From the NCBI GenBank assembly GCA_958510825.1, contig OY294044.1, positions 71,250,095-71,314,094 on the forward strand: a stretch of 64,000 nucleotides of DNA, written 5' to 3'. Position numbers and translations under genes: made by a program. The notes beneath the pieces were generated by a model. That model saw only the letters and a program-made list of their open reading frames with translations, had not been told where the DNA came from and did no database searches. Source of the DNA: Brachypterus glaber (Eukaryota > Arthropoda > Insecta > Coleoptera > Kateretidae). Positions 11,864 to 22,100 of this stretch are shown piece by piece (within the stretch, counting starts at the first letter, position 1; every line of letters starts with the position of its first letter).

Positions 11864-12393
11864 CCGCACTATGCTACCAAACGGGAAAAAAGTGACCAAC
11901 ATTATTTTAATGTATTTCAACTTTAAATGATTAGTAAGACATAAAATATGTCTTTTTTAATTTTTTTAATGTTTTTGATTGAAGAACTTATAGTTAAAAA
12001 GGTAAATAATGGAAAAAAGCAACCAAAATTATTTTATTGTGTATTTCAACTTTAAATGATTACGGCATAAAAAAAATGTTTTTAAATTTTTTAATATTTT
12101 CCATTGAAGAGTTTATTATTATTATTATTATTAATATTAAAATATTAAAAAATTAAAAAACTTATATTTATTGTCTTACTTACTTATCATTTAAGATTGA
12201 AATACACAATAAAATAATTTTGGTTACCTTTTTCCCGTTTTTTTTTTTCCTTTTTACTCTAAAATTTTCAATGGAAAATATTAAAATAATTAAAAAAACA
12301 CATTTTTATGTCTCACTTATTATTTAAAATTAAAATACACAATAAAATAATTTTGGTCACTTTTTTCCCGCTTAGTAGCACAGTGCGGCTGTA
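11864..12393. mobile_element. Foldback element with four nested degenerate repeats
   Basis: The two ends are imperfect inverted copies: GCCGCACTATGCTACCAAAC then GGGAAAAAAGTGACC on the left, and GGTCACTTTTTTCCCG then CTTAGTAGCACAGTGCGGC on the right. Each arm holds two diverged versions of one ~130-bp module (TGTATTTCAACTTTAAATGA, or ACACAATAAAATAATTTTGG in the other direction). The order is therefore module, module, inverted module, inverted module, around a short (ATT)n centre at 12116-12140. No protein is encoded. Confidence 0.75.
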
Positions 12394-12524
12394 AAGAAAA
12401 ATCTAAAAGTGTAGGGGTTAAACTGAGTTTAGATTCAGTTTAAGCGGGCAAAAATACATAGGAATATTATGTTCTTATCCATGGTGCAGACCACTTTTGT
12501 TTTTTTGTGGGCCTGTATTATTAT

Positions 12525-12986
12525 CACGGGTGGGAACGAAGTAGCCATTACCGGGGCATGCAAAAATTAGAATTTTAAAAGCTCTTTTTTCAAATAAATA
12601 CACACTAAACTATTGTTCACCAAGCGGAATGACATGTCGACGCTGTTAGTACTCAGTGAGTCACTTGGTCATGGTCCATGACTCATGGAGAAGGACTTAT
12701 TTTTTTGCTTGAAAATTGTTTTTAGAAAACGAATAGTTAATACAAAATATTGTTTTTTTATTAATTATTCGTTTTTTGAAAAGGGAAACAATTAAAAAAG
12801 AAAAATTAAAGTCTTTCCCTATGAGTCATGGATCATAACTAAGTGACTCACTGAGTATTAACAGCGTCGACATGACATTCCGCTTGGGTAATAATAGTTT
12901 AAGGTGTCTATTTACTTCAAAAAAGACTTTTAAAAAACTCTAATTATTGCATGCCCCCAGTAATGGCTACTTCGTTCCCACCAGTG
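12525..12986. mobile_element. hAT-like foldback MITE with 8-bp target duplication
   Basis: The ends are CACGGGTGGGAACGAAGTAG and, on the other strand, CACTGGTGGGAACGAAGTAG. The inverted arms extend ~180 bp each, sharing GACGCTGTTAGTACTCAGTG-type sequence and GTGACTCA words, around a short AT-rich centre near 12750. The flanks are ATTATTAT (12517-12524) and GTTATTAT (12987-12994), matching at 7 of 8 positions. An 8-bp duplication and CA-G-GG-type ends fit the hAT superfamily. No transposase is present. Confidence 0.75.
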
Positions 12987-13189
12987 GTTATTATAATAGC
13001 AATTACATTGAAAAAAGGAACTGGTTGGAGCAATAGTTAAATATGGACCAACTATCTTTCTGGTAGCTAAAACCAGAAATCTGATAAGAGTAACAACACA
13101 ACTTGTTGTTGTCACCAGAAATAAAAAAGATTTTAAGGATCTGGTAAGCTCAACTTCTCACTGTTCTTTCTTTTTGGTTGCAGTTGTTC

Positions 13190-13335
13190 TGTATACAGGT
13201 TTATTCAGAAATAGGGTCATTAATTTTAAGAGTCTATAAAGGAAAATATGAAAAAAAGTTCCAATAAATATATGTCTAAAAATGCGACGTAAGTGAGCTA
13301 GTCCCCTTTGAAAGTGGCTAAAAGATTCGGTTTTT
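13190..13335 (+). repeat. Fragment of dispersed repeat family B
   Basis: TTTATTCAGAAATAGGGTCATT here matches 45180-45206. GTCCCCTTTGAAAGTGGCTAAAA matches the block near 45825. It is a partial, diverged member of the family best seen at 45715-46055 and 63105-64000. Confidence 0.6.
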
Positions 13336-14219
13336 ATTTATTAAGTTACTGTATCGTTTTGATTTTGTTATTTGTCACACTGTGGCGCAAAATTACATAT
13401 TACATAACAAATCATGTAAAATTTAATTTCAGCGAATATAATGGATATTAATCCATTATAAATAAAGGCACCTCTTGAATTAAAAATATGTAATATTAAG
13501 TTATTATGTAGGATATTTGTTATTTTGTTATCATACATACATACGTCCTCAAAGTGGCTAATTTCAATTTTTGTCGAAATTAGGATTTTTTTTATTTCTT
13601 TGAATTTAAGGCGACTTTGCTGACAAAGCCATCGATATCTATAATATGTAAACAATACTAGAATACTTTTGTATATATTTGCCTGAAGTTATTTTTATTC
13701 AGAGCAGTGGAAAGAATAATTCGTTTTATAAATTATTACTGAAAAACAAGACCTTTTTTATAGTTTAGACACATTTTTGTCAATATTTAAATAAAATCTA
13801 ACTATTTGTGTGTAATAGCACTTAATTATTATAGTGTTCAATTGTAGGACAAGATAATTAAAAAAAAACGCTAAAACGTGAAAAGTTGGAAAAAAAACAA
13901 AACGGAGAAAAACTTTATTCCTATTCGTACGACATTTAACCGTATTTTGCTTCCAGTGCAAAAATGTCATAAAACTGTCTGGGGCATTTTAAAGCCGAAC
14001 GCCCTTGTTATTCTTCGCAGCTTCGGTTAGAAGTTTACATTTTTGCAATGCAAAGAAAATCCTCAATAATTACACTGCTCTAAAAAATAAAGTTTTTTTT
14101 TATTTCCCGGGGACCTTTTTCCGTTTTTCTCGATCAGCTCGTTTTTTTTTTTAATACAACGCACAATAGTTTAGTGATTTAATTAGATAGCAATTTGTCA
14201 TGTATAACTAGATAAGTAA
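13336..14219. other. Non-coding stretch, no gene recognised
   Basis: Minus-strand open frames of 95 and 70 codons (13368-13655, 13758-13970) look like chance products of AT-rich DNA: no motif, no initiation or splice context, and biased toward codons made of A and T. Confidence 0.5.
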
Positions 14220-14222
14220 TAA

Positions 14223-14305
14223 GGGAACGTTCAAGTATTACGTAACGCAAATTTTGATCATTTTGGACCCCCCCTAGGAGCGTTACGTAATACTTGAACG
14301 TTCCC
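14223..14305. mobile_element. 83-bp PIF/Harbinger-like MITE, TAA target duplication
   Basis: A 26-bp perfect inverted repeat (GGGAACGTTCAAGTATTACG and onward) encloses a ~31-bp centre containing GATCATTTTGGACCCCCCC. TAA flanks both sides (14220-14222, 14306-14308). A longer relative with TTA flanks is at 49747-49900. A 3-bp TWA target and GGG ends suggest PIF/Harbinger. Confidence 0.8.
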
Positions 14306-14581
14306 TAAGACAGTAAATAGAAATATTTTGCATTTAGAATTAAATATGTTTTAATAATTTATTAAAATTAGTAACATTCGAAAAAAAAAATATATAATAC
14401 ACGGGTAAAAAGCTAAATATTGATTTCGTAGGTGTATTACAAAATTTCATAGTAAAATCAATTTCAATATTTATAATATTCATAGAACGGTTTCGGAAAT
14501 ATTATTATTTTCATAACAGAAACATTTTAACAGAAATTAATCACCAAGCTATAGCTTTTTTAATTTGAAAATGAAACCACA

Positions 14582-14815
14582 CACTGATAAAACAATTTAT
14601 TTGTGTCAACTAAATATTTAGTTGGATATGATCAATTAAATTATTTCGTTGTGACAAATAATTTTTTTTTTCTGTCAAATAAACTATTAATAAATCATTT
14701 TAAAATTTAAATGTTTGTTTACATGAACTAAATATTTATTTGACTCAAATAAAATTTGTTACTTACGACCAAATAATTCAAGTGGCCATATCCAAATAAA
14801 TCCTTTTTATCAGTG
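14582..14815. mobile_element. MITE with CACTGATAAAA ends nested in the foldback
   Basis: The ends are CACTGATAAAACAATTTATT and, inverted, CACTGATAAAAAGGATTTAT. The uninterrupted sequence is preserved in the opposite arm (about 15335-15345), which shows the insertion point directly. The duplication is only about 2 bp (CA). CACT termini and a 2-3 bp duplication recall the CACTA superfamily, but the assignment is tentative. There is no coding capacity. Confidence 0.7.
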
Positions 14816-14923
14816 CACGCAAAAGAAACGATTCAATTGTTTTTTTAGCGATTTGATTGGACAGCAATTTGTCATGGATAACTAGTAGTAGTAATAATAC
14901 AGTAAAAAGAAATATTTTTTGCA

Positions 14924-15123
14924 NNNNNNNNNNNNNNNNNNNNNNNNNNNNNNNNNNNNNNNNNNNNNNNNNNNNNNNNNNNNNNNNNNNNNNNNNNNNN
15001 NNNNNNNNNNNNNNNNNNNNNNNNNNNNNNNNNNNNNNNNNNNNNNNNNNNNNNNNNNNNNNNNNNNNNNNNNNNNNNNNNNNNNNNNNNNNNNNNNNNN
15101 NNNNNNNNNNNNNNNNNNNNNNN
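14924..15123. other. Assembly gap (200 N)
   Basis: Exactly 200 undetermined bases lie in the centre of the palindrome at 14437-15477. Foldback structure probably broke the assembly. Apparent open frames across it are artefacts. Confidence 1.
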
Positions 15124-15477
15124 CAAATAGCAACTATACAGCTATTTGTATTTGATACGCCTCCAAATAATAGTGTGTGGTTCTAAATTAATGTCTTAGA
15201 TAATTAATATTTTTGGCTTTAATTGGGACCAGCACCCTATTACACTTTTTAGTGTCTTATTGCTTATTTGGTTATCCATGACAAATTTCTATCTAATCAA
15301 ATCGCTAAAAAAACAATTGAATCGTTTCTTTTGCGTGCGGTTTCATTTTCAAATTAAAAAGCTATAGGTGATTAATTTCTGTTAAAATGTGTCTGTTATG
15401 AAAATAGTAATACTTCTGAACCGTTCTATGAATATTAAAAAATATTGAAATTGATTTTACCATTGAAATTTTGTGTT

Positions 15478-16366
15478 TTTAATTTATTTTAGTGAATGAA
15501 TACAGATTAATCAGTTTGCATATATTTTGAAGAAATTTTTATTTTGTATGAAATGTTTATAATAACTGTCTGATCAAAAAGAACAGTTAGTTCAAGACCA
15601 AAAGTGGCCTAAAGGTCATATTTATTTATAAATATTACAGTTAAGGTGAAGCATCTTCTTTTGAAAAGCTTAAAAATAACAAGTTTTAGTTAGCGGGCGA
15701 AAACAGGCTTTTTGGTTTGTTCAACTTTTCGCCCGTAAAACATGAACAAAAAGTGTCTCTTTTGGAGACCAGTTTTGTAATGGTAGACTAGTGTTACCAA
15801 CTAATTTCAACTGTGACGTTTTTTGATTTAAATTTTGAGCTTATGTCTCTTGACGGTTGCAAATATAAATAAATAATCTGTTTAACATATTCTCTTGAGA
15901 GTCGTCTGTCAAAAGATTCTTTTGATAGTTCTTTACACACGTTGCGTACTTGCAATGTACGCATGACATGAGAAGAAGTTAGCAACGAACCCTACATATT
16001 TTCGATATTTTAATAATTTAAATTACTCTTAATATTAGTTTATGTCATGCTTGACAGTAATTTTGACGTAAAGGAAAAGTAGGGCTATCCTGTCTTAGAT
16101 GTACATAACATCTTGACGGTGAGTTTCTCATTATATGACAGGGTATATTATTTAAGCTTATGTATAAGAACCGTAATTTATTGACAATCGACGCCGCCTA
16201 TTGCAAAAACGAATTAAAATTGCTATTGACATCATTGCATCCAGCTGATTTATTACTAGAAGTAAAAGAAGAAATAATAGTAATTTTCTTAGCTAGTGTA
16301 TTAAGTAGCATTTTATCCACGCAAAGAATAACAGCCCACAAGCCCATCAGTTGAGAATTTAATTTT
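15478..16366. other. Non-coding stretch with one small hairpin
   Basis: A stem GGGCGAAAA ... TTTTCGCCC lies at about 15697-15736. Open frames of about 64 codons (15794-15985 minus, 16160-16354 plus) are not recognised and have no supporting context. Confidence 0.5.
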
Positions 16367-16803
16367 ATCCAACACCTTTTATTTTTAAATAAAAATCTAT
16401 AATTTTGCGAAAAATTGTCAAAAATATTAAGATTAAGTTTTCTTAATACTAAAATAATAGGTAGCCATGGCCTAAGTATGACTATTAAAAATAAACAATT
16501 GCTAGTTTTACATTTCTTACAAACGTCAAAATGGACGCGGTGATGACAGAATTTTAAATAAAAACAGTATTTTATTCAAAAACTAAAGAATAATTTGGGG
16601 TTTTGGTTTAGTTAACCTGCTACTATTTATAGAATAGTTATAATACTTAATTAATAGGGTATGTAACTAATTTTGGGTGAGATCAAAAGCTGTAGGTACG
16701 TAAAAGAGTGGGTGAAAATTTTTTTAGTCACCAGTGGAAAAAAAAACACTTTTGACATTTAAAATAGTGCTCAAAACAAGTGTTTCTGTGAAGGTGTTGG
16801 ATA
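16367..16803. mobile_element. Possible inverted-repeat element, ends ATCCAACACCTT
   Basis: ATCCAACACCTT at the left is matched by AAGGTGTTGGAT at the right, about 437 bp apart. The interior is non-coding. The terminal match is short and no clear target duplication was found. Confidence 0.4.
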
Positions 16804-16990
16804 AACGTATATTTACATCATTAAAAAAATCGCTGGTCTACTTTTTTTATTAACTTTAAAACAACAAATATTTGTTTCACTGCGGCTTTTACTGCCCTAT
16901 TAGCATGGTAAAATAAGTGAATAAGTATTTAGTTATTACTTTTTGCTGACATCAGTTCATATAGTGTTGATTTTGGCTTTAGAAATACGC

Positions 16991-18212
16991 CAATGCACTA
17001 TGGTCCGGGAAATTCTCATTTTTGGCATTAATTCGACTTAAAACTAAGACCTAAAAACTATGTCTTTTAATTATGGATAGTTAAACTAGCTAGCTAGTTT
17101 AGCATAAATATGAAATAAATTTATTGAGTACTTTATGCCTGATACTTATTCAAACTTAAAAATTATTTTAAAAATTTCATTAAAATTTTCATTTTGTAAA
17201 TTGTATATTCTCTTATTCAATAGTTGTACCTCCCTTTCTTTTTGTTTTAGAATTATCATTATATGAACTATAATTTACCGTAATAGTATATGTATAAAAA
17301 GGAATTTATGTACTTAATTCTAGGCTATTTCTTTATTGATCATTGGGTTTTTTAGCTTATGACATATTTCGTTTAAAAGTTCCCCAAAGTTCCACAGGAT
17401 TTTTTAGATTTTTTTTGCACCAAATTGTAGCTTAAGATATACCGTTTCTTAAAAAGTGGCTTTTAATAGATTTTTTGATTTTGCCAAGAAAAAAAATAAT
17501 ACGTAAAATGATACACAACTGAATATTATAAAAATGGACTATGCATTTATCTTACATTTTTCGAACATGAAAAAAAAGATGGAGAACCTGTGAAAGTGAA
17601 ATTTTTTGAATTTTGGGTCAAAGAAACTTGAAATTCGGTATTTAGGGATACTATAAAAAACAAAAATCAACAAAACCAAAAACAAGGATGGTCGACCTGT
17701 CAAAGTCATATCTTTCGAATGGGAGGTTGTAGAAACTTAAAATTTGGTATGTACTATGGTATGTATTTCGTATGTAATAACAAACAAAAATTAACAAAAC
17801 AAAAAAACAAGATGGCCGACCTGTACGAACGGGAAGTCGTAGAAAAATTACATAAAGCCGTTATCAAAAAAATATATTTATGTGCAAGAAAATAAAAAAA
17901 ATTCAAAGTTTCAAATTTAAGGATTATTGTTGCCATTTTAAATACGCCATTTTATATTTTTTATTCTTATTGCCAAATTGAATTTAAGCAACCCATAAAA
18001 GCACATTACCAATTAAATTTTAAAGTAAAACTTTTTTTATAAATTTGACTATTATAGAGGCCATATTGGACCCGCCATTTTGAATTTTTAACTTTTAATG
18101 TCACATTCGGTTTTAGCATTCTAAAATATCTTCCTACACCAATTTTTATACCTGTAGGATAATCAGCCGAATTAATGCCATTTTTTGGTATCGCCCGGAC
18201 CATACTGCAATG
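16991..18212. mobile_element. ~1.2-kb element with ~55-bp imperfect inverted ends
   Basis: The left end reads CAATGCACTATGGTCCGGG then GGCATTAATTCGACT. The right end, inverted, reads CATTGCAGTATGGTCCGGG then GGCATTAATTCGGCT. The interior includes the degenerate tandem repeat at 17570-17860 and no transposase. A 70-75 codon minus-strand frame over the right end is a by-product of the terminal repeat. Confidence 0.6.
17570..17860 (+). repeat. Three degenerate ~100-bp tandem repeats
   Basis: The phrase AAGATGG(C/T/A)(C/G)(G/A)ACCTGT recurs near 17577, 17687 and 17810. Each time a variant of GAAACTT(A/G)AAATT(T/C)GGTAT or GAAGTCGTAGAAA and AACAAAAATCAACAAAAC-type sequence follows. The copies are diverged. 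Confidence 0.6.
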
Positions 18213-18469
18213 TGTTAAAGCATATTCTTTCAATCAATAAGCTCTAAATTAAAATGAACTTTATTTTTAAAATTCGTAAATGATAATCAGCTTGTATACA
18301 TATATGTCATACATTTTACGATTTAAAAATGTGTTATGGAAAATCCAACAATTCGTAGAATTTGCTAAAACTTTATTTGAAAAATTGAAATATATTTTTA
18401 CCTTTTTCAATTTGTAAATATCAACATTTATTCTATATATAGTCAGCCAATGGTACATAACTAAGTCAT

Positions 18470-18710
18470 ACCCGGGCTTTTAGCCTCTCCCGCTCTACCA
18501 ACATCTCTCTCTGGAGTGACGTCAGTATTTCTATTCACGCTGCTCCAAAAACTGCACCGTGATGACGTCATAGCTATAGCGTTGCCATGACAACGTATTC
18601 GTAAATGCATCTCTGCAGATTGCGAGGATAAGGGGTCGCGCTCTGGCTTAGATCCTTGAGTGCGAGTCACACAGACCCAACTTCCAGAAAACAGCGAAAA
18701 CGCGACCGAA
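18470..18710. promoter_or_regulatory. GC-rich island with two CRE sites and an X-box-like site
   Basis: In a strongly AT-rich setting this ~240-bp patch is near balanced in base composition. It holds two perfect TGACGTCA palindromes (18517-18524, 18563-18570), the consensus CREB/ATF site, and GTTGCCATGACAAC (18581-18594), which fits the RFX X-box pattern (GTTGCC, 2-nt spacer, GACAAC). The three lie within 78 bp. Clustered CRE and X-box sites are known from animal promoters. No adjacent coding exon is recognised, so the target is unknown. It may instead be part of an unrecognised mobile element. Confidence 0.4.
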
Positions 18711-19504
18711 AACCTTAATATTAAGTATGCATTCTATTTGCCCCAAGTGAAAGGAATAAATAAATCGTAAAAAGTCCAAATAGTATATCAAGACACACTT
18801 GTAATAGTATATTAAAATACTAGTTTCATAACATACGTTTTTAGCACACGAGTACATGTTTAAAAAAAAGGAGTCGCTTGCGGCGAGTTTTCTAGTCCTA
18901 GTGCGTTTAAAACGTGTTATGAAACAAGTGCTTTATACAATTTTTTCTATTTTGCTCTAAAATTTAAAAAACTTACATATAAATTGATGACTGATTTAGG
19001 GATTTTTATTTCGGGTTAGCATTACAGTTTTCGCCATGTTTAAAATTCTAAGAACAAATATTATTTTGATATATTTTATAGTAATTTCTTCTCTTTTTCA
19101 CTACAAGTAACCAAGCCACAGCTTTAATGCTATATTATTAGTAGAGAAAAATCAACTTTAATTTAACAAAATTGTACCTAGTTTAAGTCAATAATAATGT
19201 TTTATTGACAAACAAAAATCTTTTCCTTTTAACGTTTTATATTTTAATGCAATATAAATGATTGACAAATAAAACCCAGGCTATATCATGAGAAAAATAC
19301 CTATTGATTATAAGTTATTTATATATATATATTTATTTACTTATTTATTTATTAATAGTCAATACAAAGAACCTTATTATTTAGGGAATTTTAACCTCCA
19401 GACTGTTCTTATAGATACTTCAGATATATGATTTTTGCCCATGCTTTATAACGTATTTCTTTATTCGAATATGAGTATAAGAAATACAAGCTAAAATTTA
19501 CTTT
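18711..19504. other. Non-coding stretch, no gene recognised
   Basis: No supported coding region. There is a short (TA)n/(ATTT)n patch near 19320-19350. Confidence 0.5.
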
Positions 19505-20495
19505 CGAGCGGCATTGGAAAGAAAAAAGACCCTATTTTAATAAAAAAAAGTTTTTCAGATTATTATGTATCCGTTCCGTTTTAAGGTCAGACGTTCCAAA
19601 AAAAAAAACACGATCTTTCGATGTCTGTCCGGCCGTCCGTTTGTCGTCAGTCCATAGGTCCGTCCGTTAAAAGGCCTGTAGGCCATACCGTTTAAAAGAT
19701 CAAAACCAAACTTTAAACTTTTAAGTTAAAAGAGTTTTAGAGGATTGCTCAGGGGCGTTTTCCTTATTTTTTGTCTACTCTCCCAAATAAGGCTAGTTCA
19801 AATCAAAAAATTAGATTTCCTTAGAATATTGGGTTGGCATTACAGTTTTTGCGACATTGGAAAGAAGAAAGTCCCTATTTTAATAAAAAAAAAGTTTTTC
19901 AGATTATTATGTATCCGTTTTAAGGTCATACGTTACAAAAAAAAAAGGATTTTTCGATGTCTGTCCGGCCGTCCGTCTGTCGTCGGTCCATAAGTCTGTC
20001 CGTCGAAAGGCCTGTAGGCCATGCCGTTTAAAAGATCAAAACCAAACTTTAAACTTTTAATTTAAAAGAGTTTTAGAGGATTGCTCAGCGGGCGTTTTCC
20101 TTATTTTTTGTCTACTCTCCCAAATAAGGGTAGTTCAAATCAAAAAATTAGATTTCCTTAGAATGTTGGGTTGGCATTACAGTTTTTGCGACATTGGAAA
20201 GAAGAAAGTCCCTATTTTAATAAAAAAAAGTTTTTCAGATTATTATGTATCCCTTTTCAGGTCATATATTCCAAACGATTTTTCGATGTCTGTCCGGCCG
20301 TCCGTCGGTCGTCGGTCCATAAGTCCGTCCGTCGAAAGGCCTGTAGGTCATACCGTTTAAAAGATCAAAATCAAACTTTAAACTTTTAAGTTAAAAGAGT
20401 TTTAGAGGATTGCTCAGGGGCGTTTTCTTTATTTTTTGTCTACCCTCCCTAATAAGGGTAGTTCAAATCAAAAAATTTGATTCCCTTAGAATGTA
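19505..20495 (+). repeat. Three tandem ~340-bp repeats carrying a GTCCGTCC-rich module
   Basis: GGCATT(A/G)...CATTGGAAAGAA recurs near 19511, 19854 and 20193, a period of about 340 bp. Each unit contains TTTTTCAGATTATTATGTAT, a C+G-rich run GATGTCTGTCCGGCCGTCCG with further GTCC words, AGGCCTGTAGG, and GAGGATTGCTCAG. Copies differ by few substitutions and small indels, so the amplification is recent. Open frames of 65-82 codons repeat because the DNA repeats and are not conserved in length. Confidence 0.9.
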
Positions 20496-20584
20496 ACGAT
20501 TTTTCTTAAATTTTGTACGATAATAGCAAGTTACTAACATAACAACATATCGTTTTCCCCGAAAACATGACAATAGCGTAAAAT

Positions 20585-20940
20585 ATTTATTTTAAAATTT
20601 TGGCGAAGGCGCATTAAAATATATTTGTTACATTTTCATAATCACCAAAACATAAATGCAAACCGATATAAATATAACAAAAAAATAATCAATATCTCAA
20701 AACTTATCTGTACATTTTCGCAGGAAAGTGAATGCGGTGAAACCGTATCATTTTCGGTTTATTAATGCAAAGGCGCATTAAAATATGCATTTGGAGATTA
20801 CTTTTTCATAATCACCGAAAATAAATGCAAACTAATCATAAAAATAAAAAAAAAATAATCAATATCTCAAAAATTATCTGTACATTTTCGCGAGAAAGTA
20901 AGTGCGGTGGAACCGTATCATTTTCTGTTTATTAAATGTA
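20585..20940 (+). repeat. Tandem duplication of a ~170-bp unit
   Basis: GGCGCATTAAAATAT recurs at about 20608 and 20774. Both units contain ATAATCAATATCTCAAAA, TCTGTACATTTTCGC and CCGTATCATTTTC. The unit is non-coding. Confidence 0.85.
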
Positions 20941-21054
20941 ACAAAAATTTATTCTAAGAAACACAATAAACAGCAAGAGAACAAATTATAAGGAAAAATG
21001 TGCCCATAGATATGTTATAATAAATCTTCAAAATTCTGATTGCTGGGGTTTTCG

Positions 21055-21240
21055 CTATATTTTTGAATTTTTTTTTCTGTGTGCGCCATGCTCTAGGCTT
21101 ATATCCTTAGGTGCGCTACCTAGAATTGTCTTATGTAAGAAGTTGTTCGACTGGACATAAAGAACAAATATACAAAGTTTCAACAGTGAGGTAATCACAA
21201 AAACTTTACTGGGAGTGGCCCGAGGACTAAAGGCTATCAC
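21055..21240 (-). pseudogene. Possible LINE ORF2 C-terminal relic
   Basis: A 61-codon minus-strand frame includes SKVFVITSLLKLCIFVLYVQ, followed by a basic HRKKN-type end. The pattern resembles the L-I-T-L-x-S-L-Y-I-x4-L-Y-V-K-x-N block near the C-terminus of CR1/Jockey-like LINEs (compare ILTIPSIYISLTLAYVKENL near 8.1 kb). The match is weak, so the function is an inference. Confidence 0.25.
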
Positions 21241-21521
21241 TTTGACAAATAAGCTGAAAAAGTTATTAGCCGTCTAATTTTTTTTATTGTCAATAAATAT
21301 GCTTAGCTCAATAATAAATGAGTATCCATTTTATTGGTTTTTATCGTTGACAACTATTTATAATCTATAAGCTATGCTAGCACTTAATTAGCTAGTAGAA
21401 AACAGCATATTTCCAACCTAATAAGAAAATGTTACTAGTTGGAAATTTATCATAATTTTCTTACTAGGTTAGAAATATACTATTTTCTACTATAGTAGGT
21501 ATACCTACTTAAGTGCTATCA
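21238..21521 (-). repeat. Dispersed repeat (copy 2) with a ~140-bp palindrome
   Basis: 21238-21395, read on the minus strand, aligns with 5214-5390 (shared CTAATTAAGTGCTAG, ACCAATAAAAT and CTCATTTATTATTGA). From 21379 to 21521 the sequence folds on itself: GCACTTAATTAGCTAGTAGA and TTTCCAACCTAATAAGAAAAT pair with ATTTTCTTACTAGGTTAGAAA and GGTATACCTACTTAAGTGC. Confidence 0.65.
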
Positions 21522-21626
21522 GGCAAAAATGAGCTAATTTTGAAGTTTTAAATTGCTAGAATTACGTTTAAAATCGTTTTTATTCGATTGTATCTAAAAG
21601 CGACACTTTTTGTATAATAATATAAT

Positions 21627-21629
<3 letters not shown>

Positions 21630-21687
<58 letters not shown>

Positions 21688-21708
21688 TAATAATAATAAT
21701 AATAATAA
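21630..21708. repeat. (TAA)n microsatellite
   Basis: About 26 trinucleotide units with one interruption (AACAAT). Confidence 0.98.
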
Positions 21709-21908
21709 AAGTTAAATTTTCGGCCTAGGCTGCAAAAGTAAAATAGTTGACGTTGATTGGTTGATTAATATTAAAACTGTTGAAATTTTAATTCTAACCT
21801 TAAATTTTTTGTTAAAAATACAAATGTATTTATTAATAACCCAAATTTGAAAGTTTTCCACTTCTATTTTTTTTAACAAATTCTTTGCTTGTAGTAGAGT
21901 AGATATAA

Positions 21909-22100
21909 TAGATAAAATAATACACTTTTAGTCAACTCTACATTACTTTTATTCTTTTTATATTTTTGCATTTGCAATTTCGAATGTTTACACATTAGTT
22001 TGCCTGAAGATGAATTTGTAAACATTCGAAATTGCAATCGCAAAAATATAAAAAGAATAAAAGTAATGTAGAGTTGACTAAAATTGTATTATTTTATCTA
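21909..22100. repeat. Hairpin with ~84-bp near-perfect arms
   Basis: The left arm (21909-21992) and right arm (22017-22100) are nearly perfect complements, for example TTAGTCAACTCTACATTACT paired with AGTAATGTAGAGTTGACTAA. The ~24-nt loop contains GCCTGAAGATGAA. A similar GAAGATG word followed by CGATCGAAACGCGTC lies near 32688-32745. Confidence 0.9.

Larger units (their letters stand above)
14437..15477. mobile_element. ~1-kb foldback element, interrupted by a MITE and an assembly gap
   Basis: The left arm (14437-14581 and 14816-14900) and right arm (15265-15477) are inverted copies, for example TTCATAGAACGGTTTC against GAACCGTTCTATGAA, and AAGAAACGATTCAATTG against CAATTGAATCGTTTCTT. The right arm is continuous where the left is split by the element at 14582-14815, which dates that insertion as later. 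The centre is N, so any internal gene cannot be judged. Confidence 0.8.

Noticed and set aside
14857..15186. Open frames of 78-109 codons on both strands around 14.86-15.19 kb
   Set aside because: They consist almost entirely of the 200-N assembly gap.
19745..20389. Family of related 65-82 residue small proteins
   Set aside because: They repeat because of a DNA tandem repeat; frames differ between units and lengths are not conserved.
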